Source of the DNA: Datisca glomerata
Lineage: Eukaryota; Streptophyta; Magnoliopsida; Cucurbitales; Datiscaceae
Assembly (NCBI GenBank): GCA_003255025.1
Contig: QANY01012000.1
Location: forward strand, 124,001-188,000
Reading direction: 5' to 3'
Length of the DNA: 64,000 nt
Shown here one piece after another: positions 11,548-23,783 of this stretch. The translations under genes were made by a program, and so were the position numbers. The first letter of the stretch is position 1. Every line of letters starts with the position of its first letter. The notes below the pieces were generated by a model that was given only the letters and a program-made list of their open reading frames with translations, did no database searches and had not been told where the DNA came from.

Positions 11548-11820
11548 ATATACTCAACATGTTTTTCTTACTTTGCCTCTCCTATATTGTGATAATATAT
11601 TTTCATTTGCCCTAGTTCATGCTTGCAAAAAATACATCATTTATTTTCGATTTATTCGGGAAAGAGTTGTACGCAATAATTTAGAGGTTCATTTTGTAAA
11701 CATTATTGATCATCTTGCTGATGCGTTTACCAAACCATGGTCATATGCTCAGTTTGCTACTCTTAGCAGCAAACTAATTCTCGATCCCTCTCATAATAGT
11801 TTTCGGGGGCATATTAGCTG
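11548..11820 (+). pseudogene. Copia RNase H, 3' half, after insertion
   Basis: The frame continues the domain cut at 8859. 'LLYCDNI' is followed by 'FIRERVVRNNLEVHFVN' and 'DHLADAFTKPWSYAQF', the end of the copia polyprotein, up to a stop at 11819-11821. This part is open for about 90 codons, longer than most of the 5' half. Confidence 0.75.
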
Positions 11821-12150
11821 ACATGGTTATATTCAACTGACATAGCAATATTCAACTAACATAGCATCCTAAAAGGCTTTGACTGATGTAATTTAGTTAG
11901 TTAGCTTTATTTAGTTGAGTTGTAACTATTGTTGTTAACTACTCTGCTCTCTTTAGTTTTCAAGAGAGAGAGAGAGAGATCAACCACGTACAAATTCTCA
12001 TACATCTCGACTTTTCCTATATATTGTAATCACTTGTAACTTGATGTTGAAGTTAGTGAAATGAAATCAGTGAGTATTCTTCTTAGTTCTTGTTAGTTTT
12101 CAAGAAAGAGATCAACTAAGTACAAATTAAATTTTCTCTTTTACTACCAA
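11821..12150 (+). repeat. Candidate 3' LTR/terminal region of decayed copia
   Basis: This lies just after the polyprotein stop and starts TGACATGGTTATATTCAACTGACATAG, the place and TG start expected for a 3' LTR. It contains a TTTTCCTATATATTG block like an LTR promoter. A piece, 'TTAGTTTTCAAG-AGAGATCAAC', occurs twice (about 11955-11990 and 12097-12120). No matching 5' copy was found, so this is tentative. Confidence 0.35.
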
Positions 12151-12482
12151 TTTACTTTATACAACAAATAAGAGGAAACATAAAAAAATAGGGGTCTTAT
12201 TCCAAGTTTTCCTTTTACCCCCTGATTCATGTACAAATCAAATTTCCTTTGTCCAACTAATTATAAAACAAAGGCCTAAGTAGAAGCTTTCTAGTCAACC
12301 AAAACATTTGATAAGAACATGTCCTAATTTTCCTTCATTAGTTGCTTCATACACTCCCTTATATCCTCTCCTAGACTCACTCCCTTTTCTCCATTTAACA
12401 ATCAATCTCCACTTCATTCACACAAATCTATATATTGGGTATGTCCTACATTTCTTTATTTTATTTTATATTCCACATTCTC

Positions 12483-12514
<32 letters not shown>

Positions 12515-12603
12515 GTATATCTCCATACTCCTTCTTCGTGCTTTCCTTCAATTATTTTATGAATATTGGAATCCTTTGGAATACTAAGAATCCTTTATTT
12601 CAG
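12151..12603. other. AT-rich spacer with CT/AT microsatellite
   Basis: No gene recognised. A (TC)n(TA)n tract lies at about 12480-12515. Upstream is T-rich. Confidence 0.5.
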
Positions 12604-13302
12604 ATGGATAATATAAATGTGAATGTGAAGAAGACATCAGGTGGTTTCATTGGCTTCTTGTAAGTAATTAATTGAGATCATAACTTTAATGGTACATGTT
12701 TTCATATCAATGGTTGCAATGTTAATGTCATTTTTTATAATTAAAACAGTAAGGAAGAACATGCCACAGGGGAAAAGCTTTCAGGTGATGTAATTTAAGT
12801 GAGTTTGTGTTATGTAGGAATGAAAATAACTGGTTGCAATATGGAAGAACATGGTGAAGGATGAGAAAACCCTTTATTATAAGGATGGTGGAATCAGAGC
12901 ACTCTAGTGGTGAGAAAAAGCATGTTATTAATTGGAACTTCCTCATACGCTGCACTCTTGAGAAATTTGTGGATCTTGTTGTAAATTTTGATGAGGGGAA
13001 GAGGAAAGCAATAATGGAGATGGGGTTTGGATGGTTGTTAAAGATACAATGGAGATGAGGAGGTGCTTCTTGAAACAACTATTAGTTACTTTGATCCAGC
13101 CACATGCACACTGAATGTCCATATGATGGTAGATGATGTGAGTTCTATACTCAACATTTTCGATGGTGGTGAAGAGATTAAAATCGATGGTGATTTAAAT
13201 GACATAACAGATCTAAAGGCGAAGTGTGTGAACATTCAAGGAGATATTTTGGTGAATACCATAGCGAAGTTCTTGATTGAGGAGTCAGATGATGACTATT
13301 AG
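12604..13302 (+). pseudogene. Broken gene fragment, perhaps DUF1985/plant-mobile-domain-like
   Basis: An ATG at 12604 opens a short frame that meets a perfect donor (GTAAGT) at 12660. A frame at 12861-13058 ('FLIRCTLEKFVDLV', 'KRKAIMEMGFGWLLKIQ') is followed, after a one-base shift near 13050, by one at 13063-13302 ('SYFDPATCTLNVH', 'VSSILNIFDGGEEI'). This order (hydrophobic start, 'MGFG-LL', then 'FDP-TC-L-VH' and a 'V..IL' turn) recalls the N-terminal domain of plant transposon-associated DUF1985 or mobile-domain proteins. That assignment comes from memory of the family pattern and is weak. The frameshift suggests a pseudogene. Confidence 0.35.
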
Positions 13303-13899
13303 AGGCACGCGTTTTTGTGCTATATAATATTGGAGTTCTGTTATCACCTTGAACAAAACCAGTGGTTAGTCATTCATGACTACACACTGTGAAGACACCT
13401 GCGACCATCCGTGAGAAGAATTAGGCTTCTACTTGTTTTAAAGATTTTGTGGATGGTGTCGTGAGTTATCAAAAGCATAATTGTACTAATAAGTTCATTT
13501 TGTTGCCGCTTTTTTATTTATGGAAGTTGGCACGTGCTGCAAACTTTGTTGACTTGTGCCAGCTTTCACTGCTGGTTTGGAATCATCGGTCATTTCAAAA
13601 GTCTTGAAGTACGTAACTTCAATGGGAGAAGGACCTAAAAGCTTGCGGTATACATTTTAGAACACTGCAAAGTTGGTTAGATTACTCATGATTATTTATT
13701 ATTAATTAATATGTATAATTGCTCAAGCCGTACGGGAGGACCGTGAGCGTAAGAACATTCACGAGAACATTTGTGTAGACCAACCTGAAGAGAAAGGCGT
13801 CAAGCAGGACATACATGCTTCAAGTGCTTGCTCTTCAGACGAATGTGAGCTCCATGAGGGCGAACATGACCCAAACAGTTGAGGAGCAAAAAAGATTAG
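13303..13899. other. Spacer up to copia-2 target site
   Basis: No confident gene. A plus-strand frame at about 13788-13899 reads across the left target duplication and stays open for seven codons on the far side of the element (23789 on) before a stop. It may be an exon fragment of an older element that was cut by the insertion. Confidence 0.3.
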
Positions 13900-13904
13900 G
13901 GTTG

Positions 13905-15775
13905 TGTTGGATCGGGTTTTAAACATTGAAGAAAAATAATGAACCACGAACGGTTAGTTGGAGTAATATAAAAAATTCAAAAAAGATATTTAATCATATT
14001 AAATATAAAACCATACAACGATCATACATATTTAGATAAACATATCGAGAAGAGATAGAAATAATTTTATACCTTTTCTTGTAATAGAGAATTTCTGAAT
14101 TGGCGGGATCTAATTTATTATCTCACATTCTTTGTTCTTGAGATTCGCAGAACTTCAATCGATCTTCATACCAAAAACCACTCGTAGAATTTAGAAGTAT
14201 ATCTCGCAAGGATATTGTTAGGAATATAGTGTTGGCTCTCTAAATAACTAAGGAAGAAAAAAATATTTTTTTCTCTTCTTCCTTTTGATTTTCGGCGGCA
14301 ACGGTAGGGAGGGGTGAGAGAAACTATTTTCTGTTCTGTCTAACACTTAGCTTAGGTTAGTGATACAACCCTATTGTAATCCCTTATATAATAATTAAAA
14401 AATTTACACATATACCCCTATATTGTAAATTGCCAAAATTCACCATTTCTCTGCGCTGTTCTCTGTGATTTTTACATCTCCCTTAGAGCCAATACTGTGT
14501 CCAAATTTATCAATTCAAATTGATAAATTAAATTAATTCCTATCAATTAATTAATTTTATTTACTAATTATCTTATAATTAGAAAATAAAAAAATAATTA
14601 ATTTGAACATTAATTTTGATCTTGACTAATTTAGTGATGACACTTATCACATATGGGTTCGGGAAGTATACCTTGGTCCAAGACATATTTTTTATCCAAC
14701 TGACGTTGTTTCCCATTCTTGTCCTTTTGAGATACTTCTCAGATCAAATGGACCTACATGAATAAAGCTATGGGATTCAAACCGGCTAATTTATCTATAT
14801 AAATTTCTGACCTATTTAATCCCTGACATCGTACGACCCCACTATAAGTCCGATGCCGAATCAACTCTCAATTCATGCACACGACATTTTATGTTGGTGC
14901 AAATAAACATCTTTATTTCAGAGTCGATAGAATATTTTAAGATGTTACCCTTCGTGAATATTAGTAACAAGAGCTGGATATAAATATACCATTTTACTCA
15001 TCTAGTTATTATTTCTCTAACTTATTTATTGACTATGAATAAGAAAGAAAGACATATCAGTGAAGTGTCTAGTACAGTTCACAATGTCTTATTCAATGAC
15101 TCATGTCATCGAGTACCAGACCCGATTTATTTATTCACACACACATCAATAAAGCATAAGGTGATATTGTTACTATTGCAATCTTATCAAGAATTTCATA
15201 TTTATGATTCACGCAACTCCAACATTTGAATCACAATCCCAACAGTCGAGGTATTGTCCAACAATTCGAACTCACTCATTTGGCATATCAAAGATCGCAA
15301 GTAAGCAGGTTAAGTTTCGTATTCACCTCAAGATTAAAATAATTATGAAAATACCCTTAAGGTGTAACAATTAGATTCAAAGCTAGATAAACGGCTTTGC
15401 TCTAAACTAATTTTTTACTGGTTTATTCAACATGTTTTATAACATGTCTAGGTCAACCGTTAGAGTCTCCATTCCCATACCCCGAGAATGGAATCCTTTG
15501 ATTCAACTTAAAGTCGTAATTGGACTCAATGCACAATCGATCCTAAGACTGCAAATAACATTCTGAGCTATTTCAGAAGAGTTTGGCTAGAAGACTCCTC
15601 TGTCTTTACTCTTTTTATGTTGATAATAGTTCCATGACTTAAGTAAATTATAATCACTTTAATTAAAATAAAACTTTCATTTATTCATAAAATTCAATAA
15701 TACATAAATGTCAGAAAAATAACTAAATACTCATAAATAGTTATCACACCCTACTTTATGGACACAATTCTAACA
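13905..15775 (-). repeat. 3' LTR of copia-2
   Basis: It is 1871 bp. On the minus strand it begins TGTTAGAATTGTGTCCATAA and ends GATCCAACA. It aligns along its whole length with 21952-23783, for example 'TTTAATCATATTAAATATAA' and 'TTATTCACACAC'. The adjoining CAAGTGGTAGTT is the decayed polypurine tract (usual form AAGTGGGAGATT). Confidence 0.85.
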
Positions 15776-16088
15776 AACTACCACTTGGACTAAAGTAGGC
15801 GTGTACAATCTCATATCCCCATGCCTTCCAGATGACCGTCAAAGACTTTACTGCTAAAAGTCTTCGTGAATGGATCTGCCAGATTGTTGACCGTTGATAT
15901 GTGTGTTACTACAACATCTCCACGCTGAACAATCTCTCTGATGAGGTGATACATTTGCTCTATGCGTTTGGATCTTTTATGGCTCCTCGATTTCTTTGAG
16001 TTTGCTACAACCCTCTATTATTGCAATAAAGTGTCATTGGCTTGTCGGCATCTGGAATAACTTCCAGAGTCTTCAAGAACTTTCTAAG

Positions 16089-16304
16089 TTAGATAGCCTC
16101 TTTTGCAGCTTCACAAGCCGCCACATACTCAGCTTCCATGGTAGAATCAACAATGCAAGATTGCTTGATACTTCTCCATACTACTGCACCACCATTCAGG
16201 ATGAACACCGATCCTAAAGTAGACCTCCTAAAATCACTGTCTACTTGGAAATCGGAGTCGGTATAACCCGCCATATTCAAGTCAGTACATGAATACACAA
16301 ACAT
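16089..16304 (-). pseudogene. Copia-2 RNase H
   Basis: 'GYTDSDFQVDSDFRRST' followed by 'STMEAEYVAACEAAKEAI' is the copia RNase H domain, with the first Asp and the E of 'MEAEY' in place. The open stretch is 71 codons, and the frame breaks on both sides. The C-terminal continuation lies at about 15790-16080 in other frames. Confidence 0.8.
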
Positions 16305-16419
16305 ATAGTTTCCCGTTCTCCTAGGATACTTAAGGTTATGCTTGAAGACATTTCAATGCCCGAGTCCAGGATTAGATTGGAAACGATTCTCCACGCCCAC
16401 GACATAGCAAATATATGGC

Positions 16420-17110
16420 CTATTGCAAAGCATCGTATACATGAGACTTCCTACGACTGAGGCATAATGAATCTTTCTCATGTCTTCCTCTTCTTAAGGA
16501 GTCTTGAGAGACTGCTCTTTGGAGAGACTGCTCTTTGGAGAGACTGAGTCCATGCCTAAATGAAAGATATCCCTTCTTGGAGTCTTGCATATTGAAGCAA
16601 TCCATCACTTTATCAATATAAGATTCTTGAGACAGTGTCAATTGTATGTTCTTCCTATCTAGAAAGATCTGAATACCTAAGACAAAGATAGTTTCTCCAA
16701 GATCTTTTATATAAAATTGTTTTGCAAGCCAAATCTTGACATCAAATAATTTTCTTAAACCATTCTCAATGAGTAGAATATCGTCCGCATATAAGACTAG
16801 AAAAAACGCATTTCTTTCATGTATGAGCTTATACACACATAGTTCATCCACTAACTGTTCAAACCAAAGTTCTTGACAGTTTCATCGAATCTGATATTCC
16901 ATGATCGGGACGCTTGCTTAAGTCCATGTTTGACTTTGGTAGTTCGTAAACCTTCTCATCTTGGCATTTCTCCATGAACCCGTCCATCTATCAGATTTCA
17001 AAATCGAGGGCAGCAACAATGAACATGGGGATTCAGATGGATTTAAGCATGAAAACCAGTGAGAAGGTATCCTCATAGTCAATACCTTCTTTTTGGGTGC
17101 AGTCATTGGC
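16420..17110 (-). pseudogene. Copia-2 reverse transcriptase, broken
   Basis: The frame at 16420-16851 includes 'FLVLYADDILLIENG', the copia-type YADD active site, then 'WLAKQFYIKDLGETIFVLGI' and 'SQESYIDKVMDCFNM'. A short duplication ('GACTGCTCTTTGGAGA', about 16510-16545, twice) shifts the frame near the end. Upstream RT fragments run to about 17110 in changing frames. Confidence 0.8.
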
Positions 17111-17273
17111 TACTATCCTAGCTTTGAATGTCTCAATGTATCCACATTTCCATCCGGGTCTCTTGTTTCTTATAAATCTATTCACACCCTATAGGTTTTA
17201 CCCTTTTAAGAGGATCTACAAGTTTTCAGACTCCGTTCGAGTCCATCGATTGTATCATAACGTTCATGGCTTC

Positions 17274-17498
17274 TTACCATAGGTTTGCTTTAGAACCAAT
17301 CATGGCCTGTGAGTAGAAAATAGGTTCATCATTATCTTTATCTAAGAATGATGTTAAGGTTTCTCCATAAGACATGTACCTGTCAGGTTGTCTCATAACC
17401 CTCCCACTACGTCGAGGCTCTATAGGCTCTGATTCTTGTTGTGGTTCTTTCATTATTAAATCGGGAACAGTTCCTGATTGGGGAGCGGTCCCTCCCAC
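17274..17498 (-). pseudogene. Copia-2 linker between integrase and RT
   Basis: A 74-codon frame contains 'EPRRSGRVMRQPDRYM', the RRS-R-x2-P-RY signature that sits between integrase and reverse transcriptase in plant copia polyproteins. It is preceded by a Pro/Gln/Glu-rich segment. Confidence 0.65.
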
Positions 17499-17599
17499 TC
17501 AATAATTCCTCTAACACGAGTGTGCTTCTCGGCTTCACATTTATTATATAGTTCTCCTCAAGAAAATGTCTCCAGGCTTCTTTCCCCCCAACTACAGAA

Positions 17600-18690
17600 C
17601 TACAGCATTAAGAACTGAACTAGAACTACCAAGCTATTTTAGAATATAACTGTGGTTCCCGTCCTGCCCGCCTATAAGTAGAACTATATAGGTAAATTCT
17701 AAACCAGTAAATTCCTCTTATTCCAATTCTCAAGTCATACGATTTTCATACGGATTTGTGCTAGGATCTCATTCTTTTGTCTTTGAGCCTTCCTTTAGGC
17801 AGCTATAAAAGGCATGGAAGTCCCCCTTCTTCTCAAGAAGGAAAGCCCTATTATTCTTATTTTAATGTCCATTGGAGCTTCTCTTTTTCTTTCCATTGCA
17901 TACGTCGAGGCTCCTTTCTTTCCCTTGGCATAACCTACAAACATGCATAATTCTGATCGAGTGGCCAACTTTCATGTATTCAGTCTTAGTACGTGTGTCA
18001 GGCATCCCCATATCCTAAGGTGGCTTACGGATGACTTTCGTCCACTTCATCTTTCATATGGTGTAATAGGCACCGTCTTAAACAGAACTTGGTTCAGAAT
18101 GTATGCTGATGTTTCTAAGGCACACCCCCAGAATGAATCTAGGAGGGATTGGTAACTCATCATGGATCTAACTATATCCATCAGAGTTTGATTCCATCTC
18201 TCTGACACACCATTCTATTCTGGAGTGCCAGAAGCTATAAGCTGAGAAAGAATACCTTCTTCTTAAGAAAGTCTTCGAACTCTCCTAGCAAGTACTCTCC
18301 ACCATGATTAGATTATAGTGTTTTGATTTGTTTCTCTAATTTCTTCTCAACCATAGCCTTATACTCTTTGAACGTTTCAAAGGTTTCAAACTTTTGACGT
18401 ATTAAATAAATATGTCTAAAATGCGAGTAGTCATATGTGAAGGTTACAAAATATTCATAACCTCCTATTGCTTGGATATTCAATGGTCCATGTACATCAC
18501 TATGTACGAGCTTGAGACATTGAGTGGCTTTTTCACCTTTCGCTGAAAAAGGGTATCTTAGTCGTTTTATCTTTTATGAAGGATTCACATGTGAGTAGTG
18601 ATCTCATACTTAAAGTTTGCAATAGATCATTCTTTGCAAGTCTTTTAATTATGTCTAGGCTAATGTGACCAAGACGTAAGTTTCACAAGT
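17600..18690 (-). pseudogene. Copia-2 integrase and GAG-pre-integrase, broken
   Basis: On the minus strand 18560-18680 reads 'RLGHISLDIIKRLAKNDLL', then 'CESFIK', the GAG-pre-integrase domain and the start of the zinc region. Integrase core pieces follow toward 17600, including text typical of the core ('YEYFVTFTYDYS' near 18430-18460). Stops and shifts are frequent. Confidence 0.7.
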
Positions 18691-19379
18691 AGGTTAGATC
18701 GATTGAGTCAAACTTCAACCTTTTAGTATCCCTTTGTAAATCAGTATTTACTTCAGTGTCATATATCATTGGAACTTTTGGTTTTACATAGAATAAGTTA
18801 TTTATCAACCATGCAGTAGTAATTAAACAATCATTCCTAAAAATACCAATAACTTTATCAATGAAATTCATAGTGAATCATTGCTCACTTCGCTAAGCAG
18901 CGAGAATTGTACTGAAGCTCTCTTTCCAATGCTTGCCGATCATACTACTTCATTCTTAGTGTGCTGACCAGATACCCCACCAATAATGAGCTAAGAGCCA
19001 TAGCAAGAGAGATAGCGTCGGGTCTAGCTGATTCCCGAGTTGACCAATGATAAATAGGTAGGAATGGCAGAACCTAAACGAGCTAGGCTTCGTTAGCCAG
19101 TTCTCTACTGAAATAAGGGTTTTCCAAAAAATTGGTATATAATAAACATATCGTAAAACCAATTTTTTTTATCAAATGATAATTTAATAGTTCCAATTGA
19201 TACAGTTGATACTAGTGCTCCATTCCCACAACGAAAGTTGAACTTACCCTCGTTAGGCCTTGTGATTTTCCTAAACCCCTACAGGGAACAACATATATGG
19301 TTAATGGCTGTAGAGTCTACAATCCATGAAAAAGTAAAGTCAGCCACATAACGACATCAGTAACAAGTATTGTACATTT

Positions 19380-20010
19380 GATTTTCAACTCCTTGAGATA
19401 ATCCTGGTAGTTGCGTTTCCAATGGCCAGCGGCTTCACAATGATGATACTCGTCTTTCGACTTGTCCACTTTTGCAGTGCTCTTGCCTTTCACAGCTTTC
19501 GAGTTCTTCTTCTTAGCTTTCTTTGGACCTCTCTTGTGTTTATTTTTTACGCCAGAGGTGGAAGACTTACTTTCAGTAAAGTCTGCCTCTCGAGTCTCTT
19601 TCCCTTCAAAAATAGGGTCTCAGCAGCTTGCAACTCCTTCATAAGCTCTAAAAGCGAGTACCTAAATTTATTCATCGAATAATTAAGTTTAAAATTCTCA
19701 AAAGTATCTGGTAGGGTCTCAAGGATCATATCAACTTGAGTGTCACCATCTACCTCAGCATACATGATCTCCATCTCATTTAGATAACTTATAATCAGTA
19801 TCATGTGTTCTCTGACAAGAGTTTCAGGTTTCATCTAACAGTGCATGAAGTTTCGCACAACAACCTGTTTAGCTTGATGACCCTGATCCCCGAACATTTG
19901 GGTGATGTTCAACATCATATCAACGACAGTTTCCATGTTCTGATGTTGTTGTTGCAACACATTGCTAACAGATGTCAAGATGTAACACCTGGCAATCTAC
20001 ACGTAACACA
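19380..20010 (-). pseudogene. Copia-2 gag with CCHC knuckle, broken
   Basis: The domain starts near 20000 ('NVLQQQHQNMETVVDMML', 'QMFGDQGHQAKQ') and continues after a stop into 'LVREHMILIISYLNEME' and 'VDMILETLPDTF' (19547-19834). A zinc-knuckle remnant at about 19395-19445 reads 'YHHCEAAGHWKRNY', in which the first Cys has become Tyr and the last Cys Tyr. The layout matches copia gag. Confidence 0.75.
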
Positions 20011-21937
20011 ACCAAGAAGCATAAGCATCATTTTTCTCTTGAGTCGATTCATCAATTGGCTTAAGGGGATAGGGGGTGGTGAGTATGAACTTGTACTTTT
20101 CTACCATCAATTTTATATCAAGATTACATTTCCAATCCATGTAATTTTCACCAGTAAGTATTCACATTTAAGATCGTTGATAGTAGGGATAATGACATGA
20201 TTACTAAAAAGAATAAATAAAATGGTATAAATAATTGCGTAATCATTTAGAAAAGTATGATGCTGATGTTAATACTTATATATTAAAAAATCTAATAAAA
20301 AATATTTTTTCCATGATGTTACGATCAACAACGATAGCTAGTCTCATCTAAGGACAACGCCAATCTACCTCCTATCGCATCGAGACTCTTCTCGTTTGGT
20401 TAACGCTTCGCAAGATGTCACTACGTCTAGCTTAACCAATCGCCAATGGTTTTGGTCATGTTGACCCTATTGACTAACTCCTATGAGAGATTCCAATGTG
20501 CTTCCGTCAAACTGTTTAACCAACGCATCAGCTTTGAAGGTTGTTATGAACTAAGAGTCCGTCTAGGAACGATCTTGCGTCACCACTTTCTTTACAAGCT
20601 TTAACTTCTTAAGCAACTCGATGACTCAAAGCGGTACGATTCTCAAGTTTCTCCTAGTGAAGAGAGGACGGCTAGGGCGGCTCTGAACTATTCCTCGTGC
20701 CACGACCAGGTTTACGTAAACGACTCTCCCACATAATTTTTGGAAATATGAATTTTTCTTTGCTTTTTAAAAAAATCATAACTCTTTATAAATTTGAAAA
20801 AACAATTTTTGAAAATTATAAACTTTTATAAATTTAAATCACAATTAAAAATTATAACTTTTATAAAATTCGCATTGTATTTAAATTACAATCAATTATA
20901 AATTTAAATTACAATTATGCATGTACACGTTACACGATATTTTGATATTGACTTATCTCTATTTCTATATGACATGTTATATGATGATACGAGATTAATA
21001 ATAAATCATATATTCAAAATTAACCTCTCTATGGCTCATTTCTAATTACAACCCATAAAAAAAATAAATAAATTACAATAATTTAAATACTACTCTTCAT
21101 GACATCTGTAATTGCCTCTTTCTTCTTCAGGTAGTCCAACCTCTTAGTAACACTTTACTGTTGTCCAGTCCCCTTCTTAAAATTCAAACTTTAATTTAAA
21201 ATTTAATTTTTCAATAATTTTTACTTTGATAAATAAATTACCAAGTAAATTAATCTATTGATTTTTTTTAAAATAATAATTAATTAGTGTTGAAAAATTA
21301 TCGAATTAAATAAAAATAATTTTTAGGGACTTGATTGGGCTTGGAATCAAATTCCAAATCCCTACGAATTATTTGGGCCAAGCAACCCTAACTTAGTCCA
21401 ACACTCAATAGGCTTGGTGGATCTTCGCCAACTCAAGGCCCAACATGGTCTTGTGCACATTAGGGTTTCCAAAACCCTAAGATTTCCTAAATCCAAAAGT
21501 TTCCAAAACCCCAAGGATTCCTAAGCCCAAAAGTTTTTAAAATCTCAAGGTTTCCTAAACCAAAATTAGGAAACCCACGGCGACGAGCAACGACGGCAAG
21601 TAGAGGCATGCGGCGGCGTAGGGCAGTAGGCAATGAATGGCGCGGCAGCAAGCAACAACGATGAGCGATGACTTTTCTTACGATGGCGGTTTTATATGGA
21701 ATTTAAAGATACAACTTTTGCAAAAATTAAATTACATCAAATCCTATGCCTCAATTTCGGCATACATCAATTCTAAAATTAAAAATTAAAAATAAACACC
21801 TAGAGCCAATTGATCGAGATCCATTCATAAACACATTCAATTATGCTGTGAATCTATCATACAAAAATATATGCCAATATCACAATATTCATTCATCATA
21901 TGTTTAATCACTAAATATGTATAATCAAGAACCCAAG
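20010..21937 (-). other. Long leader between primer site and gag of copia-2
   Basis: This is a 1.9-kb stretch with no recognised protein. It contains a GC-rich patch with repeated CGACG/GGCGG-like triplets at 21575-21690 and AT-rich parts around 20750-21300. It may contain an untranslated leader or an inserted fragment. Confidence 0.4.
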
Positions 21938-21949
21938 GTTCTGATACCA
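21938..21949 (-). promoter_or_regulatory. Primer-binding site, tRNA-Met type
   Basis: The minus strand reads TGGTATCAGAACC two bases inside the 5' LTR. This matches the TGGTATCAGAGC primer site used by most plant copia elements except near its end. Confidence 0.75.
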
Positions 21950-21951
21950 AT

Positions 21952-23783
21952 TGTTGCACCGAGTTTTAAATTTTGATGAAAAATTAATGAACCATGAACG
22001 GTTCATGAGCGGAATATCAAAAAAATTTAAAACAAATATTTAATCATATTAAATATAAATCCATATAACAATCATATATATTTAGGTAAACGTATCGAGA
22101 AGAGGTAGAAATTTATACATTTTCTTGTGATGGAGAATTTCTAAATTGGCGGGATCTAATTTATTGTCTTGCGTTCCTCGTTCTTGAGATTCACGAAACT
22201 TCAATCGATCTTCATATCAATAACCACTCGTAGGATTAAGAAGTATACCTCACAAGGATATTGTTAGGAATAAAGTGTGGGCTCTCTAAACAATTGAGGA
22301 AGAAAAAATAATTCTTTTCTCTTCTTCCTCTTGATTTTAAGCGGCAATTGTAGAGAGGGGTGAGAGAAACTCTTTTATGCTTTGTCTAACACTTAGCTTA
22401 GGTTACTGATTACAGAATTTACACATATAGCCCTAAATTTTAAATTGCTGAAATTCACCATCTCCCTGCGATATGTGTAAATATTGTGCCTAAATTCATT
22501 AATTCAAATTGATAAATTAAATTGATCGCTATCAATTAACTAATTAATTTCTTTTATTTATTAATTATCTAATAATTAGAAAAAGTAAATTAATTAATTT
22601 GAACATTAATTTTGATCTTCACTAATTTAGTGATGACAACCATCACATATGGGTTCGGGAAGTGTACCTTGGTCCAACACGTTTTTGGTCCAATTGATGT
22701 TCTTTCTCAATCATGTCCTTATGAGCTACTTTTGAGACCAATGGGTCCACATGAATAAAGCTTTGAGATTCAAATATCTGGCTAATTTATCTCTATAAAT
22801 TCTCGATCTATTTAACCCTGACATCGTACAACTTCATTATAAGTCTGATGCCGAATCAACAGCCGAATCAACTCTTCATTTATGCGCGCTACATTTTCTA
22901 TTAGTGCAAATAAATATCTTTATTTCATGATCCACAAAATATTTTATGATGTTATCCTTCGTGAATATGAGTAACAGAAGTTGGATATAAATTTACTATT
23001 TTACTACTCTAGTTATTATTTCATTAACTCCTCTATTGACTGTGAATAAGAAAGACATATCAGTGAAGTGTCTCGCACAATTCACAATATCTTATTCAAT
23101 AACTCATCTCATTGAGTACATGACTAATTTATTTATTCACACACCCATCAATAAAGCATAAGGTGATATTGTTGCTATTGCAATCTCACCACGAATTCTA
23201 TATTTATGAATCACGCAACTCCAACGTAGTTGAATCACGATCCCAACAGCCAATGTATTATCCAAAAATTCCAACTCACTCATTTGGCGTATCAAAAATC
23301 GCAAGTAACTAGGTCAAGTTTCATATTCACCTCAAGATTAAAGTAATTATGAAAATACTCTTAATGTGTAACAATTAGATTCAGAGCTAGATAAATGACT
23401 TTGCTATAAACTAATTTGTTACTGGTCTATTCATCATGTTCCATAACATGTCTAGGTCAACCGTTAGAGTCTCCACTCCCATGCCTTGAGACCGACATCA
23501 TTTGGTTTAACCTAACAGTCGTAATCAGATTCGATTGTCCAGTCAATCCTAAAATTACAAATAACATTCTAAACTATTTTAGAGGAGTTTATTTAGAAAA
23601 CCCCTCTGTCTTTACTTTTCTTACGTTGATAATAGTTCAAGGACTTAACTAAATTATAAACACACTTTAATTAAAGGAAAATTTTCATTTATTCATAAAA
23701 TTCAGTAATACATAAATGTCGGAGAATTAATTAAATACTTATAAATAGTTATTACACTTTGCTTTATGGGGACAATTCCAACA
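21952..23783 (-). repeat. 5' LTR of copia-2
   Basis: It is 1832 bp. On the minus strand it begins TGTTGGAATTGTCCCC and ends GGTGCAACA. It differs from the 3' LTR by scattered substitutions and small indels, so the insertion is not young. These LTRs are long for Ty1-copia. Confidence 0.85.

Larger units (their letters stand above)
5160..11820 (+). mobile_element. Decayed Ty1-copia retrotransposon, split by a nested LTR element
   Basis: The order is gag, zinc knuckle, GAG-pre-integrase, integrase, reverse transcriptase, RNase H, as in Ty1-copia. All frames are broken by stops and small shifts. The body runs from about 5160 to 8859 and resumes at 11548-11820 after a 2.7-kb insertion. The resumed part encodes the RNase H tail with 'YCDNI', 'FIRERVVRNN' and 'DHLADAFTKPW'. 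No pair of LTRs could be matched, so the true ends are uncertain. The element predates the insertion it carries. Confidence 0.8.
13905..23783 (-). mobile_element. Full-length Ty1-copia retrotransposon with ~1.85-kb LTRs
   Basis: Both LTRs, a tRNA-Met-type primer site, a polypurine-like tract and gag-integrase-RT-RNase H in copia order are present, all on the minus strand. The 5-bp flanks GGTTG (13900-13904) and GGTTG (23784-23788) are identical. Ends are TGTTGGAATTG and CCAACA in the minus orientation. The coding region has stops and shifts throughout, so it is inactive. Total length is 9.88 kb, of which about 3.7 kb is LTR. A 1.9-kb stretch between the primer site and gag is mostly non-coding. 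Confidence 0.9.
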
